DNA from: DASUNQ01 sp035536455
GTDB lineage: Bacteria > Acidobacteriota > Thermoanaerobaculia > Multivoradales > UBA5704
Assembly (NCBI GenBank): GCA_035536455.1
Contig: DATLOC010000003.1
Location: 1 to 64,000, forward strand
Reading direction: 5' to 3'
Length of the DNA: 64,000 nucleotides
The notes under the pieces were generated by a model, which did not search any database, was not told the origin of the DNA, and saw only the letters and a program-made list of their open reading frames with translations. The position numbers were made by a program, and so were the translations under genes. Positions 23,465 through 35,136 of this stretch are shown here, piece after piece. How positions within the stretch are numbered: position 1 is the first letter of the stretch; each line of letters starts with the position of its first letter.

Positions 23465-24027
23465 AGCTGACGATCCCCAACGTCCTGACGCTGGTGCGGA
23501 TGGCGCTGGTGCCGCTCTTCATCATCGAGGTGCTGGACGGCCACGTGGCGCGCGCGCTGCTGATCTTTGTGGCGGCCGGCGTGACCGACGCCCTCGACGG
23601 CTTCATCGCCCGCTTCTGGAACCAGCGCTCGCTCCTCGGCGCCTACCTCGACCCGATCGCCGACAAGCTGCTGCTCGTCTCGGCCTGGGTGGTGCTGTCG
23701 ATCCCCAGCCTGGCCACGGCGGTCAAGATCCCGATCTGGGTGACCGTGCTGGTCATCGCGCGCGACTTTCTGCTGGTGACGGTGGCGCTGATCTTCTACC
23801 TCGCCTCGGACATCAAGCGCTTCCCGCCCTCGCTGCTGAGCAAGGTGACGACCGTCCTCCAGGTCGCCACCGTGGCCCTCATCCTGGGCTCCGACCCCTG
23901 GCCCGACCTCGCGCCGATCGCCGAGACCATGATCTACGCCGTCGCCGCCTTCACCCTCCTCTCCAGCCTCGACTACCTGCGCCGCTACAGCCGCTCGGAC
24001 GCGGCCAAAAACACCGTCGCGACGTAG
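23461..24027 (+). CDS. pgsA: CDP-diacylglycerol-glycerol-3-phosphate 3-phosphatidyltransferase
   Basis: Inner-membrane enzyme making phosphatidylglycerol phosphate. 188 aa, with the CDP-alcohol phosphotransferase signature D-x2-DG-x2-AR-x8-G-x3-D-x3-D visible as TDALDGFIAR...LLGAYLDPIADK. GTG 23461 overlaps the previous stop by 4 nt and gives KLTIPNVLTLVRMALVPLF, the usual N-terminus. About five hydrophobic segments. The family resemblance is to PgsA, though cardiolipin-type relatives share the motif. Confidence 0.92.
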   Translation: MKLTIPNVLTLVRMALVPLFIIEVLDGHVARALLIFVAAGVTDALDGFIARFWNQRSLLGAYLDPIADKLLLVSAWVVLSIPSLATAVKIPIWVTVLVIARDFLLVTVALIFYLASDIKRFPPSLLSKVTTVLQVATVALILGSDPWPDLAPIAETMIYAVAAFTLLSSLDYLRRYSRSDAAKNTVAT

Positions 24028-24043
24028 CGCCCGCCCTCCGGGG

Positions 24044-24052
24044 TGATACCAT
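24044..24052 (+). promoter_or_regulatory. extended -10 promoter of dnaE
   Basis: TGATACCAT (TGn plus TACCAT) lies 22 nt before the dnaE ATG at 24075. No convincing -35, as expected for an extended -10. Confidence 0.45.
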
Positions 24053-24074
24053 CTTCCGGCAGAGCACGCCGGGC

Positions 24075-27647
<3,573 letters not shown>

Positions 27648-27678
27648 ACCGGGGAGCCCCGCAGCCCCTCGGGAAGCT

Positions 27679-28023
27679 TCAGCCGAGGACCTGGATCTCT
27701 CTCACCTCGGTCCGCGCGCCATAGCGGGCGTGCGGGGAGCTTCTGGCGAGCTGCACCGCCTCTTCGTAGTCGGCGGCGCGGACGATGAAGATGCCGCCAA
27801 GGACCTCTTCGGCCGCCGCGTAGTCGGGGTGCGCGACCGCGCCGTCGCGGCCGAGCACCTTTCCGCCTTCGTCCTTGAGCTTCTCGGCGAGGACGAGGCG
27901 CCCGGCCTCTTGCATCCGCTCGACCCAGGCAGAGTACTCGGCGATCAGCCGCTCCAGCCGCTCGGGCGGTACCCCCAGCCAGTCGCCGGGGCGGTCGTAA
28001 AGCAACAGCATGAACTGTCCCAT
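27679..28023 (-). CDS. YCII-related (DGPF-type) domain protein
   Basis: 114-aa dimeric alpha-beta (ferredoxin-like) domain protein. MGQFMLLLYDRPGDW begins the domain, followed by LIAEYSAWVERMQEAGRLVLAEKL and the conserved GGIFIVRAADYEEAVQLARSSPHARYG. Such proteins are often linked to ECF sigma factors of the RpoE-like group, but none is adjacent here. ATG 28023 is preferred over the longer frame, whose extra residues read through a short spacer. Convergent with dnaE. Confidence 0.9.
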   Translation of the reverse strand: MGQFMLLLYDRPGDWLGVPPERLERLIAEYSAWVERMQEAGRLVLAEKLKDEGGKVLGRDGAVAHPDYAAAEEVLGGIFIVRAADYEEAVQLARSSPHARYGARTEVREIQVLG

Positions 28024-28059
28024 GACGGCATCGTAGCAGCGGCGGTGGCGCCTCCCGCA

Positions 28060-28068
28060 TGCCATAAT
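28060..28068 (+). promoter_or_regulatory. extended -10 (TGCCATAAT), copy 1
   Basis: TGCCATAAT is part of a 17-nt string (TGCCATAATCCGCCGCT) that recurs identically at 30840. The box ends 11 nt before the ATG at 28080, implying a very short leader. Confidence 0.5.
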
Positions 28069-28079
28069 CCGCCGCTCTC

Positions 28080-28844
28080 ATGGCACAAGGTCTCCCAGGC
28101 GCGGACAGCTCCTCGCCCGTGACGGCGAGCGTAGTCGCTGCGGCGACCGCGCTGTTCGGCCGCACGCCGGCGGTGTGGGGCCGGTACTTCACCAAGCCGA
28201 CGACCAGCGGCACGGTGGAGTACCGGCACGCGCAAGAGAACCCGGTGCTGGCCCAGTACGCGATCCGCCTGCTGCCCGTCGCCCGGCAGACCAAGGACAC
28301 CGCCGGCTCCACGGCGCAAGGCACGTCCGACGCCCAGGGCAACGTCGACGACCTCTTCGACAGCTTTGGCGCCGACTACCTGGCGTCGCTCGGGACCGAG
28401 TTCCTGATGTTCCTCGACGTCGAGGGCACCCCGTCGTCGGGTAGCCCCTCGCTGGGGCTCGACTACTGGACGGGCTGGGCGCAGACCCTCGGCGAGCACA
28501 GCCGCGCCGCCTCCGGCGGCCGCGTCGAGGTCCTCCCCTGCGCCTACGCCCGGCAGGGCGACAACACGACCTGGGATGTCCTGACCCAGGCCGCCGGCCA
28601 AGGCATCTCTTGCTACGGCGCCTGGGTGGCGCGGTCTTACTCGGGAAGCTGCACCATGGCGGACTGGGACGAGACGATCGTCGCCCCCAGCGTGCCCCTG
28701 CCCTGTGACATCCTCCTCTGGCAGTACGCCGAGAACTGCTGCGACGGCGCGATCGACACCAGCCAGACGAACCCGAGCCTCGACATCGACACCCTGCTGC
28801 TCCAGCGCCTGATCCTCCCGCCCTCGACGACGGTCCCTTCCTAG
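28080..28844 (+). CDS. DUF1906-like (glycoside-hydrolase-like fold) protein
   Basis: 254 aa with no clear signal peptide. VWGRYFTKP, ARQTKDTAGSTAQGTSDAQG, FLMFLDVEGTP, LDYWTGWAQTLGEHSR, VEVLPCAYARQGDNTTW and CDILLWQYAENCC follow the order of beta-strand ends in the DUF1906/Rv2525c-like TIM-barrel family (relatives of GH25 lysozyme-like domains). Acidic residues in FLDVEG would be the candidate active-site positions. The family assignment is an inference from pattern only. Monocistronic, with its own extended -10. Confidence 0.6.
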   Translation: MAQGLPGADSSSPVTASVVAAATALFGRTPAVWGRYFTKPTTSGTVEYRHAQENPVLAQYAIRLLPVARQTKDTAGSTAQGTSDAQGNVDDLFDSFGADYLASLGTEFLMFLDVEGTPSSGSPSLGLDYWTGWAQTLGEHSRAASGGRVEVLPCAYARQGDNTTWDVLTQAAGQGISCYGAWVARSYSGSCTMADWDETIVAPSVPLPCDILLWQYAENCCDGAIDTSQTNPSLDIDTLLLQRLILPPSTTVPS

Positions 28845-28952
28845 CCCGGCCGCGTGCGGCCGGCCCCTGCCGGCGGGGCGCGTTTCACGATTGACTTAAA
28901 GGTGGTAACCTCGAATCGCCACACACCCGCGTCGATCCGTGAAGGAGCGTCC

Positions 28953-29623
28953 ATGAGCGCTCGACTCCCGCGTCCGCCGATCCCCATCTTCCTGGCCCTC
29001 CTCGCCTTGCCGCTCCTGTGGGGCTGCGCCTCCGGCAAGCGCCCCGGGTACGGCGCTCCCGATCCGGTCTACGGCGTCACCGGCCGGGAGACCGCCGCAC
29101 GGCCACTCGACCCCTTACCGCGCGCGAGAGGGAGGCCGCGCTGCAGGCCGCGCTCGCCGACGCGCGGGTGCGCGAGGTCCTCGGGGGCCAGCCCCATCGC
29201 CTGGTCGCGATCGATTTCGTCGCCGACAAGGGGCCCTCTTCGGAGGTCGTGCGCAGCGCCGAGGTCTTCCTCTACCGTCCGGACCGGGACGTCGGCGTGC
29301 GCGCCCTCGTGCACCTGCAGGAAGCGGCCGTGGTGGCCGTCGCGCCCGTCTCGGGGACCCAGGTGCCGCTGACCCAAGAGGACTACCAGCTGGCGCACGA
29401 GCTGGCGCTGGGCAGCCCGGAGGTGCAGAGCCGGCTCGGTCCAGGTCTCCGGGAGGCGGTGATCGAGGTCCTGCGCGAGCTGCCGAACGACGCCGAAGAC
29501 CCCTGCTTCCGGCACCGTTGCGTGTTCCTGCTCTTCCGGCTGCCGGAGGGCTATGCGGTCGTGCCGCGGGTCGTGGTCGACCTGACCGAGCGCGCGGTGC
29601 GCGTCCAAGGAGTGAAGCCATGA
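28953..29623 (+). pseudogene. lipoprotein resembling copper amine oxidase N-domain, frameshifted
   Basis: ATG 28953 (GAAGGAG site) encodes a lipoprotein signal (IFLALLALPLLWGCASG). The frame breaks near 29110-29116 and continues one frame over with LTAREREAALQAALADARVREVLGG, AEVFLYRPDRDVGVRALVHLQE and PLTQEDYQLAHELALGSPEV. The downstream part resembles the small N2/N3 domains that precede the catalytic domain in copper amine oxidases. Adding one C to the CCCC run at ~29112-29115 would restore one frame of about 223 aa. It is translationally coupled (ATGA) to the catalytic-domain gene. Frameshift real or a sequence error: undecided. Confidence 0.7.
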
Positions 29624-30819
29624 GAGCCGGCCTCCCCCTCCTCGTCGCTCTGCTCGCGGGAGTCGCCGTCCCGGTGCTCGAGGCCCAGCCGCCGCCGCCG
29701 CCCCAGGACTGCTCGGCGCCCTTCTTCGTCTTCCAGGAGTTTCCGACCAGCGGCGCCAAGCAGACGGCCTGGGCCGTCTGCTGGCAGGCGCGGCGCAAGA
29801 ACGGGCTGATCATTATGTCGGCCCACTTCCGGAGGTCTGCGGGCGCGCCGTGGGTGCGCGTGCTCTGGGAAGGACGGATCGCCGAGTTCTTCGTCCCTTA
29901 CCACCCCGCGGGCTCGCCGCGGTTCCGCGACGTGGCCTGGTACAACTGGCCGCTGGTGCCGCTGCACGCCGGCGACTGCCCGCCAGCCCTGGGCGGCACG
30001 CTGCTGTCCGACCCCTTCCGGGTCCCCGAGCCGGTGTCGCTGCCCGGCATCCCGGCGTGGCCGGCCGGGCCCGAGGTGTGCAAGATCGTTCACGACCGCG
30101 GCCTGGCCTGGAAGGACGACACGAAGATCAAGCGCGGCGAGGAGCTCGTGCTCTGGAGCGCCTACGACGCGGCCAACTACAACTACCTCATCGAGTGGAC
30201 GTTCCGCGACGACGGAGCGATCACTGGCCGCATCGCCGCGACCGGCGTGAACCTCGGCAGCGGCTTTTACGAGACGGCGCACCTCCACAGCCCCCTCTGG
30301 CGGCTCGACATCGATCTCGACGGGTTCCCGCGGGACTCGGTCCACGAGGGCATCCACAAGGAGCTGCCGGGCAACGTCAGCGACGACTTCGCTCCCGTGA
30401 TCGCCGCCGAGAAGGGCCTGGCGTGGGACCCGCTGGCGTTCACCACCCTGCACATCCACGACGCCAACTTGAAGAACGGCAAGGGCGAGGCGTCCGCCTA
30501 CCACTTCATGCCGCTGCGCTACGGCACCTCGCGGCACGACGAGCTGTTCACCAAGAGCGACTTCTGGGTCACCCGCTACAGCGGGATCGAGACGGTCGGG
30601 GAGGACCTGCCCAAGTACGTCGCCCCGGCGCAGCCCGTGGCGGACGCGGACGTCGTGGTCTGGTACACCGGCTCGATGCACCACCTGGTCCGCCGGGAGG
30701 ACGGCGAGTTCGTCTCCTGCGCTCTAGGGACCTGCTGGAGCGGCGAGGCGCACACCATGTGGGTCGGCTTCATGTTGAAACCCCACAACCTCTTCGACCG
30801 CACGCCGTTCTTCCCGTAG
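29620..30819 (+). CDS. secreted copper amine oxidase catalytic-domain protein
   Basis: 399 aa with a signal peptide (LPLLVALLAGVAVPVLEA). It matches the copper amine oxidase core: IAEFFVPYHPAGSP; then WSAYDAANYNYLIEWTF, where Tyr187 would be the topaquinone precursor in N-Y-N (consensus N-Y-[DE]); a copper His pair HLH at 221/223 in TAHLHSPLWRLDIDLDG; a third ligand candidate at His354/355 in SMHHLVRRED; and the family ending WVGFMLKPHNLFDRTP. The usual N-terminal domains are not in this chain; the gene just upstream supplies a similar domain. The canonical catalytic-base Asp is not obvious. Enzyme activity is therefore uncertain; the family call is good. Confidence 0.75.
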   Translation: MRAGLPLLVALLAGVAVPVLEAQPPPPPQDCSAPFFVFQEFPTSGAKQTAWAVCWQARRKNGLIIMSAHFRRSAGAPWVRVLWEGRIAEFFVPYHPAGSPRFRDVAWYNWPLVPLHAGDCPPALGGTLLSDPFRVPEPVSLPGIPAWPAGPEVCKIVHDRGLAWKDDTKIKRGEELVLWSAYDAANYNYLIEWTFRDDGAITGRIAATGVNLGSGFYETAHLHSPLWRLDIDLDGFPRDSVHEGIHKELPGNVSDDFAPVIAAEKGLAWDPLAFTTLHIHDANLKNGKGEASAYHFMPLRYGTSRHDELFTKSDFWVTRYSGIETVGEDLPKYVAPAQPVADADVVVWYTGSMHHLVRREDGEFVSCALGTCWSGEAHTMWVGFMLKPHNLFDRTPFFP

Positions 30820-30839
30820 CGCGGCGCGGCCCGGCGCCG

Positions 30840-30848
30840 TGCCATAAT
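30840..30848 (+). promoter_or_regulatory. extended -10 (TGCCATAAT), copy 2, upstream of the ABC cassette
   Basis: Same 17-nt string as at 28060, here 42 nt before the ATG at 30890. It starts the SBP-OmpA operon. A CCCGGAGG ribosome site precedes the ATG. Confidence 0.5.
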
Positions 30849-30889
30849 CCGCCGCTGCCGTTCAACCCTCTTTCCCGGAGGCTCGATCG

Positions 30890-32587
30890 ATGGCGGAACC
30901 CTCGGAGGTGAAGCTCAAGCCGGCGGCCTGGATCCTGATGGTCCTGGTCGTCATCGGCCTGGTGGCGCTGGGGCTCTGGTCGGCCCGCGGCTGGCTCTTC
31001 CCGGGCGGGAAGACGGACGGCGGCGAGATCAGCAAGGAGGACCTGCCGGAGGGGCAGGTCGAGGCGCCGGACACGACCGGCATCACCACCGTCTCCGAGT
31101 ACAAGTACGTGCCGGCCCAGCGGCTGCCGCCGGTGCGCGGCGCGGCGAGCTACAAGCCGCTGCGCGACAACACCGTCGTCGTCGGCCTCAACGTCTGGGC
31201 CGGCTGGGCGCCGATCTTCTACGCCAACGGCGGCGCCTCGCCCAACGCCGACAGCCTGTTCGCCAAGAAGTACGGCTTCAAGCTCGACATCAAGACGATC
31301 GACAGCCCCTCGGCCTCGATCAACGCCTTCGCCTCCGGCGACGTCCACGTGACCGCGTGGACGCTCGACATGATCCCGCTCTTCTACGAGCAGCTCAAGG
31401 CCGACTCCCGCGCCCTGCCGCGCGCCTTCCTCCAGGTCGACTGGTCGAACGGCGGCGACGGCATCGTGGTGCGCCAGAACGTCCGCTCGGTGGCGGACCT
31501 GAAGGGCAAGTCGATCGCCTTGGCCGAGCACTCGCCGTCGCACTACCTGATCCTGAACCTCCTGATCAACGCCGGCATCCAGCCCTCGGAGGTCGACTTC
31601 CGCTTTACCGAGGACGCCTTCCAGGCCGCCGCCGCCTTCAACGCCGACAAGCGGCTCGCCGCCTGCGTCTCCTGGGCGCCCGACATCTACAAGCTCGCCG
31701 AGCAGCCGGGCAACAAGCTCCTGGTCTCGACCGCCACCGCCAACAAGCTGATCGCCGACGTCATGTTCGCGCGCGCCGACTTCGTGCGCGACAACCCGAA
31801 GATCGTCGACGGCATCGTGCGCGGCTTCCTCGACGCCGTCGAGGAGCTCAAGGACGAGGGCAAGCGCCGCCGCGCCGCCGAGCTGATGGCCCGGGCCTAC
31901 AACCTGCCGGCCGACGAGGCCGCCGCGATGCTGGGCGATGCCCACTCGACCAACTACGCCGAGAACAAGGACTTTTTCCTCAACCAGAACAACCCCACGA
32001 ACTTCGAGCGCTACTGGGAGACGGCGAGCACGCTCTACTTGAAGCTCGGCTCGATCGGCAGCGCCGTGCGCTTCGACCAGGTGATGGACTTCTCCTTCAT
32101 CAAGGCGCTCGAGGACGTCGAGCCCTACGCCAGCTCACGCGACGAGTACACCGTCTCCTTCACCCCGAAGGGGGTCTCGGCGATCAAGGCCGAGGCCACC
32201 GAGATCCTCACCAACATCCAGCGCATCCACTTCTACCCGAACTCCTACGACCTCGCCTACAAGAACCAGGACGGCACGCTCTACGACCCCAACTCCACCA
32301 AGGTCCTCGAGGACGTGGGGCGCCTGGCCGGCCAGTTCGGGATGGCGCGCATCACGATCGAAGGGCACACCGACGCCTCGATGAAGGGCTTCATCCCCTT
32401 CGGCGCGGTGCGCGACCTGTCGATGAACCGCGCCAACGCGGTCAAGGAGGAGCTGGTCAAGCGCTACAAGCTGCAGCCCAACCAGTTCTCGGTGGACGGC
32501 GTCGGCTGGGAGCGGGAGCTCGAGCCGGGCAATCACGCGCTCAACCGGCGCGTCGAGATCAAGGTCTTCCCGCTCGAGCAGGAGTAG
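30890..32587 (+). CDS. membrane-anchored ABC substrate-binding protein fused to an OmpA domain
   Basis: 565 aa. Residues ~12-32 form one N-terminal membrane anchor (AWILMVLVVIGLVALGLW). Residues ~95-420 are a periplasmic NMT1/SsuA-type binding fold (VVVGLNVWAGWAPIFYANGG, INAFASGDVHVTAWTLDM, LKGKSIALAEHSPSHYLILN, CVSWAPDIYKLAE). Residues ~430-565 are an OmpA/MotB peptidoglycan-binding domain (RIHFYPNSYDL, ARITIEGHTDAS, RANAVKEELVKRYKL, ALNRRVEIKVF). The fusion would tether the binding protein to both membrane and cell wall, beside its own permease and ATPase. The ligand is unknown; SsuA/ThiY-like folds carry sulfonates, pyrimidines, nitrate and similar molecules. A sensing role is also possible. 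Confidence 0.88.
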   Translation: MAEPSEVKLKPAAWILMVLVVIGLVALGLWSARGWLFPGGKTDGGEISKEDLPEGQVEAPDTTGITTVSEYKYVPAQRLPPVRGAASYKPLRDNTVVVGLNVWAGWAPIFYANGGASPNADSLFAKKYGFKLDIKTIDSPSASINAFASGDVHVTAWTLDMIPLFYEQLKADSRALPRAFLQVDWSNGGDGIVVRQNVRSVADLKGKSIALAEHSPSHYLILNLLINAGIQPSEVDFRFTEDAFQAAAAFNADKRLAACVSWAPDIYKLAEQPGNKLLVSTATANKLIADVMFARADFVRDNPKIVDGIVRGFLDAVEELKDEGKRRRAAELMARAYNLPADEAAAMLGDAHSTNYAENKDFFLNQNNPTNFERYWETASTLYLKLGSIGSAVRFDQVMDFSFIKALEDVEPYASSRDEYTVSFTPKGVSAIKAEATEILTNIQRIHFYPNSYDLAYKNQDGTLYDPNSTKVLEDVGRLAGQFGMARITIEGHTDASMKGFIPFGAVRDLSMNRANAVKEELVKRYKLQPNQFSVDGVGWERELEPGNHALNRRVEIKVFPLEQE

Positions 32588-32593
32588 CGGTCG

Positions 32594-33388
32594 TTGCACG
32601 GGCTGCGCCGCCGCCTCCCCTGGCTCTGGACCTGGGGGATCCAGCTCGGCTCGGTCGCCCTGGTGCTGCTCGTCTGGTGGGGGCTGACCTGGGGGGCGCC
32701 GGAGGAGCGGATCCTCTCGCCGCTCACCCTGCCCAGCCCCGGCGAAGTGCTGGCGAGCTTCGAGAGCCTCTGGTTCGACGCCGCGCTGACCCGCTCGACC
32801 GGCTGGAGCCTGGGCCGCATCGGCCTCGGCTTCGGCCTGGCGGCGCTGATCGGCGTGCCGCTCGGCATCCTCGCGGGGTGCTTCCGCGCCGTCGAAGCGT
32901 TCCTGCGCCCCGCGACCCTCTTCCTGCGCAACGTGCCGATCGCCGCGCTCATCCCGCTCACCCTGGTCTGGTTCGGGCTGGGCGAGCAGCAGAAGATCTT
33001 CTTCCTCTTCATCGCCTGCGTCGGCTTCGTCATCTTCGACACCACGCGCGCCATCCTCGACGTCGACGAGCGCTACGTCGAGACCGCCTACACGCTGGGG
33101 GCGAAGCGCTGGCCCGTGGTCTGGAAGGTGCTGGTGCCGATCGCCCTGCCCGACATCTTCAACTCGCTGCGCCTGCTCTTCGGCCTGGCCTTCGGCTACA
33201 TCGTGCTCGCCGAGCTGATCGACGCCAAGTTCGGGCTCGGCTACATCATCCAGGTGGCGCAGCGGCGCGGCCCGCGCGAGCACATCTACTGGGTGCTCTT
33301 GGTGATCAGCCTGCTCGCCTTCGGCATCGACCGGCTGCTGCTGGCGGCGCAGCGCCGGCTCTTCCCCTACCGGTTCGCGGAGGACTGA
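32594..33388 (+). CDS. ABC transporter permease (SsuC/TauC type)
   Basis: 264-aa inner-membrane permease with about six hydrophobic segments and the BPD_transp_1 coupling motif (EAA-like loop YVETAYTLGAKRWPVVWKVLVPIALPDIF). N-terminal TTG start at 32594, 6 nt after the SBP-OmpA stop; no ATG/GTG gives the full first helix. The conserved PLTLPSPGEVLASF segment is typical of SsuC/TauC-family importers. Works with the ATPase immediately downstream. Confidence 0.92.
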   Translation: MHGLRRRLPWLWTWGIQLGSVALVLLVWWGLTWGAPEERILSPLTLPSPGEVLASFESLWFDAALTRSTGWSLGRIGLGFGLAALIGVPLGILAGCFRAVEAFLRPATLFLRNVPIAALIPLTLVWFGLGEQQKIFFLFIACVGFVIFDTTRAILDVDERYVETAYTLGAKRWPVVWKVLVPIALPDIFNSLRLLFGLAFGYIVLAELIDAKFGLGYIIQVAQRRGPREHIYWVLLVISLLAFGIDRLLLAAQRRLFPYRFAED

Positions 33389-33389
33389 G

Positions 33390-34277
33390 GTGAGCGCCCG
33401 TGTCGAAGCGCCCCCCGCGGCGGGCGAGTGGAGCCCGGAGCCGCAGCCGGTCGACAAGACGCCGCACGGTCCGCGGCCGCCGGTCGTGCAGTTCAAGCAG
33501 GTCACCAAGCAGTTCCGCCGCGGCCGCTGGACGACGGCGATCGAGAACGTCACCTTCGTCGTCGACGACCTGCCCGACGTCGGCGAGTTCATCACCATCC
33601 TCGGCCCCTCCGGCTGCGGCAAGTCGACCGTCCTGCGGCTGATCGCCGGCCTCGAGCCGCACCACCCGCCGACGAGCGGCGAGGTGCTGGTCCTGGGCCA
33701 GCCGGTGACCGGGCCGGGCGCCGACCGCGGCATGGTCTTCCAGGACTACACCTCCTACCCCAACCGCACGGTCCTGCAGAACGTCGAGTTCGGTTTGGAG
33801 CTCAAGGGGATGCCGCGGGCCGAGCGGCGGGAGCTGGCGCGCGCCTGGGTCGCCAAGGTCGGCCTCGCCGGACACGAGGACAAGTACCCGCACGAGCTCT
33901 CCGGCGGCATGCGCCAGCGGGTGGCGATCGCCCGCTCGCTGGTGCTCAAGCCGCGCATCATCCTGATGGACGAGCCGTTCGGGGCGCTCGACCCGGAGAC
34001 CCGCTACGCCATGCAGGAGCTGCTGATCGGGCTCTGGCGCGAGGCGCAGGCGACGGTCTTCTTCGTCACCCACTCGATCCCCGAGGCGGCCTACCTCGGC
34101 GACCGCCTCTACCTGATGGCTGCCAACCCCGGGAGGATCGTCGAAGAGTACAAGCTGCCGCGGCCGGACGAGCCGCCGCTGGTGGTCGAGACGCGGGCTG
34201 ACTTCCGCGAGGTGGTGGCGGTGCTCAAGGCGAAGGTCTTCGGGCGCCAGGGCGGCCCGACCGGCACCGCGGACTGA
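33390..34277 (+). CDS. ABC transporter ATP-binding protein (SsuB/TauB type)
   Basis: 295-aa nucleotide-binding subunit. Walker A GPSGCGKSTVLRLIAG, Q-loop MVFQDYTSYPNRTV, signature LSGGMRQRVAIARSL, Walker B RIILMDEPFGALDP and H-loop FFVTHSIPEAAYL are all intact. A ~35-residue Pro-rich N-terminal extension precedes the core. GTG 33390 is 1 nt after the permease stop, so the two are tightly coupled. It powers the SBP-OmpA-linked importer. Confidence 0.95.
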   Translation: MSARVEAPPAAGEWSPEPQPVDKTPHGPRPPVVQFKQVTKQFRRGRWTTAIENVTFVVDDLPDVGEFITILGPSGCGKSTVLRLIAGLEPHHPPTSGEVLVLGQPVTGPGADRGMVFQDYTSYPNRTVLQNVEFGLELKGMPRAERRELARAWVAKVGLAGHEDKYPHELSGGMRQRVAIARSLVLKPRIILMDEPFGALDPETRYAMQELLIGLWREAQATVFFVTHSIPEAAYLGDRLYLMAANPGRIVEEYKLPRPDEPPLVVETRADFREVVAVLKAKVFGRQGGPTGTAD

Positions 34278-34281
34278 AGCG

Positions 34282-35127
34282 ATGGCCCGCGACGCCGGCA
34301 TCTTCGACTACATCCGGGAGGCCTTCAAGGTCCCCTACAACGTCATCCTGCTCAGCGGCGGCGTCCTGGCGGGTGTCGTCACCATGCAGCCGCTCGTCGT
34401 CTGGCCGCTGGTGGCGGCGGCCGAGCTGGTCTACCTCCTCGGGCTGGCGCACTACCCGCGCTTCCAGCACCTGGTGCGCGCGCGGCGCGACTATCGCAAG
34501 GCGGTGAGCAGCGAGGAAGCGGCCGAGGAGCTGGTCAAGGGGCTCAGCTCGTCGCGGCGGCAGCGCTTCGACACCGTCCGCGAGCGCTGCCGCGAGCTGC
34601 AGCGGTCGCTGGCCGCGACGCGGGCGGGGGAGAAGGGGCTCGACGACCTCTTCGAGGACCAGCAGGTCGACAGCGTCAACAAGCTCCTCTGGGTGTTCCT
34701 GCGCACCCTCTCCTACGAGCAGATGCTCGACGCCCTTTGCACCGGCGTGCCGAAGAAGGAGATCGAGGGAGCGCTGCAGCGGGCCCAGCGGGACCAGGCG
34801 GCTTCGACCTCCGAGACGCTCAAGGCGGCGCTGGCCGAGAACGTGGACGTGCTCAAGAAACGCCTCGAGAACCTGCAGCGCGCCGAGGAGAACCGGGAGG
34901 GCCTGCGCGCCCGCCTGGGGCGGATCGAGAACTCCATCCTGCTGATCCAGGAGCAGGCCTTGACCCGCCGCGACCCCGCCTTCGTCGAAGCCGAGGTCAA
35001 GGCCGCCACCGTCGGCCTGACCTCCGTCGAGGAGGTCCTCCGCGGCATGGACCTGCCGGCGATCGACACGACCAGCGGGCCGACGCCCGAACTGCTGCGG
35101 CCGGCGCGGGTGCGCGAGACCGCCTGA
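34282..35127 (+). CDS. membrane coiled-coil protein of the SBP-OmpA cassette (unknown)
   Basis: 281 aa, not recognised. Residues ~20-58 give two closely spaced hydrophobic segments (VILLSGGVLAGVV and PLVVWPLVAAAELVYLLGLA). The rest is a long charged helical/coiled-coil region (ERCRELQRSLAATRAGEKGLDDLFEDQQVDSVNKLL, VLKKRLENLQRAEENREGLRARLGRIENSILLIQEQ). ATG 34282 is 4 nt after the ATPase stop and closes the operon. The topology (membrane hairpin plus cytoplasmic coiled coil) suggests a scaffold or regulatory partner of the transporter, but no function is known to me. Confidence 0.8.
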   Translation: MARDAGIFDYIREAFKVPYNVILLSGGVLAGVVTMQPLVVWPLVAAAELVYLLGLAHYPRFQHLVRARRDYRKAVSSEEAAEELVKGLSSSRRQRFDTVRERCRELQRSLAATRAGEKGLDDLFEDQQVDSVNKLLWVFLRTLSYEQMLDALCTGVPKKEIEGALQRAQRDQAASTSETLKAALAENVDVLKKRLENLQRAEENREGLRARLGRIENSILLIQEQALTRRDPAFVEAEVKAATVGLTSVEEVLRGMDLPAIDTTSGPTPELLRPARVRETA

Positions 35128-35136
35128 GGACGGGGC

